A DNA stretch of 8,379 nt, from the NCBI GenBank assembly GCA_007119305.1, contig SKPY01000022.1, forward strand, positions 1-8,379, read 5' to 3'. Numbering within the stretch: the first letter of the stretch is position 1; every line of letters begins with the position of its first letter. This DNA is from Nitriliruptorales bacterium (GTDB taxonomy: Bacteria > Actinomycetota > Nitriliruptoria > Euzebyales > Egibacteraceae). The notes below the pieces were generated by a model. The model was given only the letters and a program-made list of their open reading frames with translations, had not been told where the DNA came from and ran no database searches. A program made the position numbers and the translations under genes. Positions 1 through 6,030 of the stretch are shown piece by piece.

Positions 1-1301
1 AGGAACATGGCCGGCCAGGGATGGCGCAGGACGAGCTCGCCGGTCGCACCCGCAGGCACCGGTGCGCCGTGCTCGTCGAGCACAGCCAGGCCCGGGTCGG
101 GCAGCGGGGGGGACGGCGCGGGGGTGACCGTCACGACCCCGCCCAGCTCCGTCTGCCCCCAGCCGTCGCGGACGACCGCGCGGCCGCTGCCCACGGCCGA
201 GGCGAACCACGCGCGGATCTCGGGCTCGATGGCCTCGCCGGCGGTCGCGAGATGCCGCAGCGAGGCCAGCCGGTGGGGCTCCGGCGGGGCGTCCACCCAG
301 CCGTGGAGGCTGCGCACGACCGAGGGCGTCGTGACGAGGGCGTTCACCCCGTAGCGCTCGATGATCTGCCACGCCCGTGCGTGCGTGGGGGTGTCGAGCA
401 TGCCCTCGAACAGCACGTTCGTCGCGCCCGCCACGAGCGGGCCGTAGATGCCGTGCGTCTGGCCGGCGAGCCAGCCGATGTCGACCGGGCACCAGAAGAT
501 GTCCTCGGCGCTGGCCGACAGCGCACGCGTGTGCAGCATCCCCGCGTACACGAGCACGCCAGCCGAGCGGTGCACGATGCCGGTGGGGCGGCCACGACGG
601 TTCGCGAGGTGCACGACCAGCAGGGGATGGTCCGCGTCGACGTCGGCTGGTGGTGTCGCAGGCGCCTCGGCGCCTTCTTCCACCACGTCGTGGTACCACC
701 GGTCGCCCTCGAACCAGGCCACATCCATGCCGGTGCGCCGGACCACGATGGTGTGCTCGACCCCGGGAACCGCCCCGAGCGCCTCGTCGGCCCGGGACTT
801 GAGCGGCAGCACCACGCCGTGGCGCCACGAGCCGTCCTGCGTGATCAGCACCTTGGGAGCGAGGTCCTCGAGGCGGTCGGCCAGCGCCTCCGCAGGCAGC
901 GTCGTGAACAGCAGGCAGTGCACGGCACCGATCCGCGCACACGCGAGCATCGCCGCGACCGTCTCCGGGAGCATGCCGAGGTGGAGCGCCACCCGGTCGC
1001 CGGGGCCCACGCCGAGCCGGCTGAGGCCCGCGGACAGGGCGCGGACCTCCTCCTCGAGCTCCACGTACGTGACCGAGCGGCTGTCACCGGGCTCGCCCTC
1101 CCAGTGCAGCGCCACGCGGCCACCCCGCCGCTCGAGATGGCGCTCGAGACAGTTCGCCGCGACGTTCAGGCGGCCGTCGGGAAACCAGCGGCCGTGCGGG
1201 GTGTCGCCGGCCTCGTAGACGGTGCGAAACGGCGTCGTCCAAGCCAGCTTCGCGCTCTCGTCGCGCCACAGCGCGAGGGCCCGCTGGACGCCATCAGCCA
1301 C
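1..1301 (-). CDS. Acetyl-CoA-synthetase-like AMP-forming acyl-CoA synthetase, 3' end cut by window edge, degenerate A3 loop
   Basis: This belongs to the ANL adenylating superfamily, whose members normally make acyl-AMP and then acyl-CoA. The 433 residues visible lack the C-terminal domain, which lies off the left edge. An ACAS_N-like N-terminus (about 1-60, including WFPDGRLNVAANCLERH at 39-55) is followed by VTYVELEEEV. The middle aligns well with bacterial Acs: DIFWCPVDIGWLAGQTHGIYGP, then ATAGEAIEPE, then A5 DGWGQTELG (379-387). Two deviations are striking. The A3 phosphate loop, normally YTSGTTGKPKG, reads HLANRRGRPTG at 231-241. The second Trp of Acs DTWWQTETG, which restricts the acyl pocket, is Gly382. 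The GTG start at 1301 overlaps the regulator's stop by 8 bases, implying coupling; its ribosome site (GGCGGGTGG) is weak. An ATG at 1294 lies in the wrong frame. Family membership is secure. Substrate and activity are uncertain: it could be a longer-chain acyl-CoA synthetase, a pseudoenzyme or a decaying gene. Confidence 0.85.
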   Translation of the reverse strand, partial: MADGVQRALALWRDESAKLAWTTPFRTVYEAGDTPHGRWFPDGRLNVAANCLERHLERRGGRVALHWEGEPGDSRSVTYVELEEEVRALSAGLSRLGVGPGDRVALHLGMLPETVAAMLACARIGAVHCLLFTTLPAEALADRLEDLAPKVLITQDGSWRHGVVLPLKSRADEALGAVPGVEHTIVVRRTGMDVAWFEGDRWYHDVVEEGAEAPATPPADVDADHPLLVVHLANRRGRPTGIVHRSAGVLVYAGMLHTRALSASAEDIFWCPVDIGWLAGQTHGIYGPLVAGATNVLFEGMLDTPTHARAWQIIERYGVNALVTTPSVVRSLHGWVDAPPEPHRLASLRHLATAGEAIEPEIRAWFASAVGSGRAVVRDGWGQTELGGVVTVTPAPSPPLPDPGLAVLDEHGAPVPAGATGELVLRHPWPAMF

Positions 1302-2037
1302 TGCCGACCACCCGCCTGACCGCCGCGACGGTCTGCTGGAGCTGCGGGACGACCTCCACGACGAGCCGCTCGGCGGGGAACGTCGGGGGGCCGCCGATGG
1401 CCACGAGCGCGGCGTCGGCGTGCCCGTCTGCGCTCGAGACCGGCACCGCCACCTCGATGCGGTCCTCCATGCCGTCGACGGGCGCGGTCAGATGCTCGGC
1501 CTTGCCCCAGCGCCGCACGGCCTCGAGCGTGTCCTCGTCGTCGGCGAGGCCCAGTCGCTCCCACGCGTCCGCGCCGGCATGACCGAGCAGGATGCGCCCG
1601 GCTGCGGTACGCGCGGCCGGGAAGCTGCGTCCCGCCCGCCGGAACAACCCGCCCACGTCCGCTCCGTCGATGCGGTCGACGTACACGACGGTGTCGCGGA
1701 CGAGGATCGCCACGAGAACGGTCACCGACGTGCGGTTGCGCAGGTCGACGAGGTAGGGCGCGATGATGTGCAGCAGCGGCAGCCGCTCCACGTAGCGCTC
1801 GGACAGCCGCACCAGCTCGGGCCCGAGGCCGTAGCGCGAGGACGCCGGATCCTGCTCCACCAGGCCTGCGCTCACCAGCGAGCGCAGGAGCCGGTGCACG
1901 GTCGGCAACGACATCCCCGAGCGCTCCGCGAGATCCGACAGCTGGTGGAACGCCGGGCCCTCACTCAGCAGATCGAGCAGGACCGCCGCGTTGCGAATCG
2001 TGCCGAGTGTCCCGCGTGCAGGTGCTGCCTCGCTCAC
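1294..2037 (-). CDS. IclR-family transcriptional regulator
   Basis: A DNA-binding, ligand-responsive regulator of 247 residues, the usual size for the IclR family. A winged helix-turn-helix occupies about residues 10-70 (FHQLSDLAERSGMSLPTVHRLLRSLVSAGLVEQ spans 30-62, with the recognition helix near SLPTVHRLLRSL). The IclR effector-binding domain follows at about 80-245, including the typical FPAARTAAGRILL (139-151) and a late VAVPV segment. The GTG start at 2037 is chosen because GAGAGGA lies 4 bases upstream. A GTG at 2070 in the same frame would add 11 residues but has no comparable ribosome site. It is divergent from the transporter operon and probably cotranscribed with the synthetase that begins inside its 3' end. 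IclR members often control aromatic or organic-acid catabolism from divergent promoters, so it probably regulates both arms and itself. The effector is unknown. Confidence 0.9.
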   Translation of the reverse strand: MSEAAPARGTLGTIRNAAVLLDLLSEGPAFHQLSDLAERSGMSLPTVHRLLRSLVSAGLVEQDPASSRYGLGPELVRLSERYVERLPLLHIIAPYLVDLRNRTSVTVLVAILVRDTVVYVDRIDGADVGGLFRRAGRSFPAARTAAGRILLGHAGADAWERLGLADDEDTLEAVRRWGKAEHLTAPVDGMEDRIEVAVPVSSADGHADAALVAIGGPPTFPAERLVVEVVPQLQQTVAAVRRVVGSG

Positions 2038-2041
2038 CAGT

Positions 2042-2048
2042 TCCTCTC
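2042..2048 (-). promoter_or_regulatory. Ribosome binding site deciding the IclR start
   Basis: Read on the minus strand, GAGAGGA sits 4 bases before the GTG at 2037. This is the best ribosome site near this gene and favours the shorter protein over the GTG at 2070. Confidence 0.6.
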
Positions 2049-2110
2049 GTCGGCCTCGACCGCCGGCCACTCCGGACGCCCAGGGATCTTAACCGGCGCC
2101 CACCATAAGA

Positions 2111-2121
2111 GAAAGTCTTTC
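2111..2121. promoter_or_regulatory. Candidate operator palindrome (GAAAGTCTTTC)
   Basis: A perfect 5-bp inverted repeat around one central base, GAAAG-T-CTTTC, lies in the AT-rich divergent region 12 bases upstream of the possible rightward -35 box. It overlaps the weak leftward -35 candidate. Its shape recalls the GAAA-N3-TTTC core of the E. coli IclR operator, so the adjacent IclR regulator is the natural candidate to bind it. Short palindromes arise by chance, and no second copy was seen in the window. Confidence 0.4.
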
Positions 2122-2132
2122 GTAAGAACCTA

Positions 2133-2162
2133 TTGACTTCCGCATAGTGGAACGTGTTGTAT
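2133..2162 (+). promoter_or_regulatory. Possible promoter of the transporter-ligase operon
   Basis: TTGACT at 2133-2138 matches 5 of 6 bases of a sigma-70 type -35 box. An 18-base spacer leads to TTGTAT at 2157-2162, a weak -10 match (3 of 6). A transcript starting near 2169 would exclude the ATG at 2161 and agree with the ribosome site at 2215-2220. A competing -10 is CATAGT (2143-2148, 4 of 6), paired with a poor -35. The choice between them is open. Confidence 0.35.
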
Positions 2163-2214
2163 GCCAGCCGAGGGACTACCGCCCTCGTACGGCGGCGCCG
2201 TCATGGCTGCGACC

Positions 2215-2220
2215 GGAGGG
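2215..2220 (+). promoter_or_regulatory. Ribosome binding site deciding the ATPase start
   Basis: GGAGGG lies 9 bases before the GTG at 2230. It is the only strong ribosome site among the three in-frame start candidates (ATG 2161, ATG 2203, GTG 2230). Confidence 0.6.
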
Positions 2221-2229
2221 CCAGCGAGC

Positions 2230-3063
2230 GTGACGAGGCAATACCGGCACAACCTCAACGGCAGCACCCTGGACAAGGGTGCCCCGCAGCTCGAGGTCGA
2301 CGACGTGCGGCTGCGCTTCGGCGGGGTCACGGCGCTGGCCGATGTCAGCCTCACGGTCCACCAGGGCGACATCCACGCGATCATCGGGCCCAACGGTGCC
2401 GGCAAGACCAGCCTGCTCAACTGCATCAGCGGGCTGTACCGGCCGCAGAAGGGCCACATCAAGCTCCACGAGGGTGAGGCCGCCCACGTCCTCACGCGCG
2501 CCCGGCCGAGCCGCATCGCGCGCTGGGGCGTCGCACGCAGCTTCCAGAACATCGAGCTGTTCAAGCACATCAGCGTGCTCGACAACCTCATGCTCGGGCG
2601 CCACGTGCACATGCGGCACTCGGTCTGGCAGTCGTTCCTCTTCTTCGGCCCCGCGCGGCGGCGGGAGATCGCCCACCGCGAGCTCGTCGAGGAGGTCATC
2701 GACTTCCTGGAGATCCAGGCGGTCCGCAACGCGCACGTGGGCGCCCTGCCGTACGGGATCCAGAAGCGCGTCGAGGTGGGACGGGCGCTGTGCCTGCAGC
2801 CCGCGGTGCTGCTCCTCGACGAGCCGATGGCGGGGATGAACACCGAGGAGAAAGAGGACATGGCCCGTTTCATCCTCGACGTCAACGACCTCGCGGGGGT
2901 CACCGTGGTGCTCATCGAACACGACATGGAGGTGGTGATGGACATCTCCGACGTGGTGAGCGTCCTCGACTTCGGCCGCCAGATCACCACGGGGCCGCCC
3001 CACGAGGTGAAGGCCAACCCCGAGGTCATCACCGCCTACCTTGGTGAGGAGCAGGCCTCATGA
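2230..3063 (+). CDS. livG: LivG-type ABC transporter ATPase
   Basis: A cytoplasmic ATP-hydrolysing subunit of a branched-chain-amino-acid-type (HAAT) ABC importer, 277 residues. All catalytic elements are visible: Walker A GPNGAGKT (53-60), Q-loop SFQN (104-107), signature LPYGIQKR (173-180, a form usual in LivG, not LSGGQ), Walker B LLLDEP (194-199) and the H-loop histidine at 231. The C-terminal segment FGRQITTGPPHEVKANPEVITAYLG is the LivG-type tail. The long stretch between Q-loop and signature (HVHMRHSVWQSF onward) matches the LivG layout. GTG 2230 is preferred for its ribosome site; ATG 2203 or 2161 would add 9 or 23 residues lacking domain features. The stop overlaps the next start as ATGA, so ATPase and acyl-CoA ligase are translationally coupled. 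Its usual partner ATPase, LivF, is not in the window. The substrate is probably not leucine, given the ligase. Confidence 0.92.
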   Translation: MTRQYRHNLNGSTLDKGAPQLEVDDVRLRFGGVTALADVSLTVHQGDIHAIIGPNGAGKTSLLNCISGLYRPQKGHIKLHEGEAAHVLTRARPSRIARWGVARSFQNIELFKHISVLDNLMLGRHVHMRHSVWQSFLFFGPARRREIAHRELVEEVIDFLEIQAVRNAHVGALPYGIQKRVEVGRALCLQPAVLLLDEPMAGMNTEEKEDMARFILDVNDLAGVTVVLIEHDMEVVMDISDVVSVLDFGRQITTGPPHEVKANPEVITAYLGEEQAS

Positions 3064-5138
3064 GCGCGCCGGACCGGCCGACGAGCGGCGAGCCTGCCGC
3101 CGAGCGGGATCCGCGCCGCATCGTGCGGCCGCGGGAGGACCCGCCTGAGCCGATCCCGGCCGCGCTGACGTTCCCGAAGCTGCTGCACGACCTCGCGGAG
3201 CGGCACGGGGACAAGCGCATCGCGTTGCAGGAGAAGCGCTACGGCATCTGGCAGCCGGTCACGTGGTCGGGCTACCGCAAACGCGTCCGCGACTTCGCCC
3301 ACGGGCTCGCCGATCTCGGCGTCCAACCGGGCGAGGTGGTCGCGGTGCTCGGCGACAACCGCCCCGAGTGGTTGATCAGCGAGCTGGCGGCGCAGTCGCT
3401 GGGTGCCTGCGTAGTCGGCGTCTACCCCACGAGCGTGGGCGAGGAGATCGTCCACATCCTCACCCACGCCGGCGTGCGCGTGGTCGTGGCCGAGGACCAG
3501 GAGCAGGTCGACAAGCTCATCCGCCTGTGGGACCGCCTCGACACCGTCGAGGCGGTCGTGTACTACGACCCGCGGGGTCTCGAGCACTACGACGAGGACT
3601 ACCTGCTCGAGTTCACCGACGTCGAGGTGCGGGGCCAGGCGCTCGAGGTGGACCGGCCCGGCTGGCTCGACGAGCAGGTCGCGGCCGGCCAGTCCAGCGA
3701 CATCGCCGTCATCTGCACCACCTCGGGCACGACGGCGCTGCCGAAGCTCGCGATGCTCTCGCACGGCAACCTGCTCGCGATGGGCCGCAGCCTCATGAGC
3801 ATCGACCCGATCGATGCGCGCACCCGCTACGTGAGCTTCCTGCCGTTCGCGTGGATCGGTGAGCAGATGCTGACCGTCGCGTGCGGTCTGCAGGCGGGCT
3901 TCACCGTGTCGTTCCCCGAGGAGGCCAACACCGTCAAGGCCGACCTGCGCGAGATCGGTCCCGACGTGATGTTCAGCCCGCCGCGGATCTGGGAGGACAT
4001 GGTCTCCGACGTGCAGGTGCGGGTGGGGGAGGCCGGCTGGCTGAAGCGCGCCGTCTTCGCGTGGGGCCACCGCGTCGGCGAGCGCATCGCTGACAGCCGG
4101 GTGCGGGGCGAGCGGGCCGGGCCGGCGCAGCGCGCGCTCGGAGCGGTCGCCGAGCAGGTCGCGCTGCGGCCCGTGCGCGAGCAGCTGGGTCTCACGCGGG
4201 TGCGGCGCTGCTACACGGGCGGGGCGCCGCTGGGCCCGGACGTGTTTCGGTTCTTCCACGCCATCGGGGTGAACCTCAAGCAGATCTACGGGCAGACCGA
4301 GATCTGCGGGATTGCCGTAGCGCATCGCGACGACGACGTGCGCTTCAACACCGTCGGCACCCCGATCCCCGCCACCGAGCTGCGCATCGCCGAGGACGGC
4401 GAGATCCTCCTCCGCAGCCCCGCGGTCTTCGAGGGCTACTACCGCAACGAGGAGGCGACGAAGGAGGCCGTCGACGCCGACGGCTGGCTGCACACCGGCG
4501 ACGCCGGCTACCTGGAGACGCCCGAGATGGCGGGTTCCGGCGAGGCGCTGAACTCAGACCAGCTCGTCGTCATCGACCGGGCCAAGGACGTCATGGAAGC
4601 GGCCGACGGGACGCGCTTCTCCCCAGCGTTCATCGAGAACAAGATCAAGTTCAGCCCCTACGTCGAGGAGGCGGTGGTCTTCGGGGGCGAGGACCGGCCG
4701 TACATCACCGCGCTGGTCACGATCGACATGCACACCGTCGGCGCCTGGGCGGAGCGCGAGCACCTGTCCTACACGACCTACACCGACCTCGCGCAGAAAC
4801 CCGCGGCCTACGAGCTCATCGCCGCAGCGGTTCACCGGGCCAACGAGGACCTGCCCGAGGCCATCCAGGTGCGCCGGTTCCTCCTGTTGCACAAGCAGCT
4901 CGACCCCGACGACGAGGAGATCACCCGCACACGCAAGGTGCGGCGGGGGGTGATCAGCGAGCGCTACGGGGAGCTGATCGAGGCGCTGTACAGCGACGTC
5001 GACGCGGTCACCGTGACGAGCACGGTCACCTATCAGGACGGCACCTCCGTGGAGCGCAAGATCCAACTCGCGATCAAGCCGATGGACGGGTTCACCCCGG
5101 CACCGAAGCGACGCCGGTTCGCCTGGAGCGGGCGGTAG
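3060..5138 (+). CDS. AMP-forming acyl-CoA ligase (FadD-like) embedded in the transporter operon
   Basis: A cytoplasmic ligase expected to adenylate a carboxylic acid and transfer it to CoA; 692 residues, long for the family. Motifs in order: A3 TTSGTTALPKL (220-230), FLPFAW near 260, A5 YGQTE (410-414), GWLHTGD (475-481), IDRAKD (505-510), and A10 ITRTRK with the probable catalytic Lys626. In A3 the usual second glycine is Ala226 and PKG is PKL; the key TSGTT and Lys229 remain, so activity is likely. About 10-13 extra residues (MAGSGEALNSD) sit between A7 and A8. About 45 residues after the A10 region (VTVTSTVTYQDG to a KRRR-rich end) form a tail absent from short FadD proteins. The start ATG overlaps the ATPase stop (ATGA) and is preceded by GAGGAG. 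Position inside a liv-type operon suggests that it activates what the transporter brings in. Substrate class (aromatic, alicyclic or fatty acid) cannot be told from sequence alone. Confidence 0.92.
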   Translation: MSAPDRPTSGEPAAERDPRRIVRPREDPPEPIPAALTFPKLLHDLAERHGDKRIALQEKRYGIWQPVTWSGYRKRVRDFAHGLADLGVQPGEVVAVLGDNRPEWLISELAAQSLGACVVGVYPTSVGEEIVHILTHAGVRVVVAEDQEQVDKLIRLWDRLDTVEAVVYYDPRGLEHYDEDYLLEFTDVEVRGQALEVDRPGWLDEQVAAGQSSDIAVICTTSGTTALPKLAMLSHGNLLAMGRSLMSIDPIDARTRYVSFLPFAWIGEQMLTVACGLQAGFTVSFPEEANTVKADLREIGPDVMFSPPRIWEDMVSDVQVRVGEAGWLKRAVFAWGHRVGERIADSRVRGERAGPAQRALGAVAEQVALRPVREQLGLTRVRRCYTGGAPLGPDVFRFFHAIGVNLKQIYGQTEICGIAVAHRDDDVRFNTVGTPIPATELRIAEDGEILLRSPAVFEGYYRNEEATKEAVDADGWLHTGDAGYLETPEMAGSGEALNSDQLVVIDRAKDVMEAADGTRFSPAFIENKIKFSPYVEEAVVFGGEDRPYITALVTIDMHTVGAWAEREHLSYTTYTDLAQKPAAYELIAAAVHRANEDLPEAIQVRRFLLLHKQLDPDDEEITRTRKVRRGVISERYGELIEALYSDVDAVTVTSTVTYQDGTSVERKIQLAIKPMDGFTPAPKRRRFAWSGR

Positions 5139-5148
5139 GGGGCAGCGC

Positions 5149-6021
5149 GTGGAGACCTTCATCCAGCTCACCGTCACGGGGCTCGCCAACGGCGCGATCC
5201 TGGCGCTCGCCGCGCTCGGCTTCGTGATCATCTTCAAGGCCACGGGCGTGATCAACTTCGCCCAGGGCTACTTCCTGCTGGTCGGCGCCTACGTCGTGTG
5301 GGCGGGGATCGTGGACTTCGGCATGCACTGGTCCTTGGCGATCCTGGTCGCCCTCGTCGTCGCGGTGCTCGTGGCGCTCACGACGGAGCGGTTCGTCCTG
5401 CGCCCGCTCGTCGGTGAGAACGTGATCTCGGTGATCATGGTGACGATCGGCCTCGCCTTCATCCTCCAGGGCATCGTGCAGTTCATCTGGGGCACCGAGC
5501 CGCGTTCCATGCCGGCGTTCATCCCGCGGGGGACGGTCGCGGTCCTCGGCGTGCCGCTGTCGCTGAACCGCATCTGGGCCATGCTGCTCGCCGGCGCGAT
5601 CCTCGCCGCGCTGACCCTGTTCTTCCAGCGCTCCCGGCACGGCATCGCCATGCGCGCGGTCGCCGACGACCAGCAGGCCGCGATGGTGGTCGGCATCAGC
5701 GTCCGCCGCGTGTTCGCGCTCGCCTGGGCGCTCGCCGCGGTGAGCGCGGTGTTCGCCGGCATCATCGTCGCGAACCTGTTCGGCGTGTCGGGCGAGGTCG
5801 CGGTGTTCGGCCTGCTCGTGTTCCCCGTCGTCATCCTGGGCGGGCTCGACTCGGTGCCGGGTGCCATGATCGCCGGCGCGATCATCGGCCTGCTCATCAC
5901 GTTCACGGCCGGCTACGTGGGCGGGGGCCTGCAGCAGGTCATCCCGTACGTCGTGCTCGTCCTCATCCTGCTGTTCCGCCCCTACGGGCTGTTCGGCGAA
6001 GTCCGGATCGAGCGAGTCTGA
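5149..6021 (+). CDS. livH: LivH-type ABC transporter permease
   Basis: One of two membrane subunits forming the translocation channel of a HAAT-family importer, 290 residues, normal for LivH. Hydrophobic segments fall near 8-28, 38-54, 62-80, 92-114, 142-160, 187-210, 216-232, 236-253 and 263-278. Family motifs are GVINFAQGYFLLVGAY (33-48), the cytoplasmic coupling loop AMRAVADDQQAAMVVGI (167-183), GGLDSVPGAMIAG (231-243) and the C-terminal RPYGLFGE (277-284). The GTG start follows the ligase stop by 10 bases, with AGGGGG at 5137-5142 overlapping that stop codon and lying 6 bases from the start. The gene is clearly in the same operon. It pairs with the LivM-type permease that follows and docks LivG and presumably LivF. 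The solute cannot be read from the sequence. Confidence 0.93.
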   Translation: METFIQLTVTGLANGAILALAALGFVIIFKATGVINFAQGYFLLVGAYVVWAGIVDFGMHWSLAILVALVVAVLVALTTERFVLRPLVGENVISVIMVTIGLAFILQGIVQFIWGTEPRSMPAFIPRGTVAVLGVPLSLNRIWAMLLAGAILAALTLFFQRSRHGIAMRAVADDQQAAMVVGISVRRVFALAWALAAVSAVFAGIIVANLFGVSGEVAVFGLLVFPVVILGGLDSVPGAMIAGAIIGLLITFTAGYVGGGLQQVIPYVVLVLILLFRPYGLFGEVRIERV

Positions 6022-6030
6022 GGGGCAGGC

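Larger units (their letters stand above)
2038..2229. other. Divergent intergenic control region
   Basis: About 190 bases separate the two preferred start codons. The central part, 2087-2165, is much more AT-rich than the genes around it, as expected for a promoter/operator region. It holds a perfect short palindrome (2111-2121) and a possible rightward promoter (2133-2162). A leftward promoter is not clear: TAAGAT at 2091-2086 on the minus strand resembles a -10 box, but the -35 partner (TTTCTC, 2114-2109) matches only half of the consensus. No small ORF with a good ribosome site was seen. Confidence 0.6.

Noticed and set aside
1292..1294. ATG sharing a base with the IclR stop (TGATG) as the synthetase start
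   Set aside because: It opens the wrong frame (MASSGPSRCG), which has no domain match. The Acs-like frame starts at GTG 1301.
21..1319. A 432-codon open frame on the plus strand opposite the synthetase
   Set aside because: It is Arg/Ala/Pro/Gly-rich with no recognisable domain. The minus-strand frame gives a clear Acs-family protein across the same bases. Long antisense frames are expected at this GC content.
2161..2229. N-terminal extension of the ATPase from ATG 2161 or ATG 2203
   Set aside because: Neither ATG has a good ribosome site, 2161 overlaps the possible -10 box, and the added residues have no family feature. GTG 2230 has GGAGGG 9 bases upstream. Not excluded experimentally.
3036..4493. 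A 485-codon antisense open frame under the operon ligase
   Set aside because: Composition is typical of a GC-rich shadow frame (Arg, Asp, His, Leu repeats) with no domain, and it lies fully within convincing sense genes.
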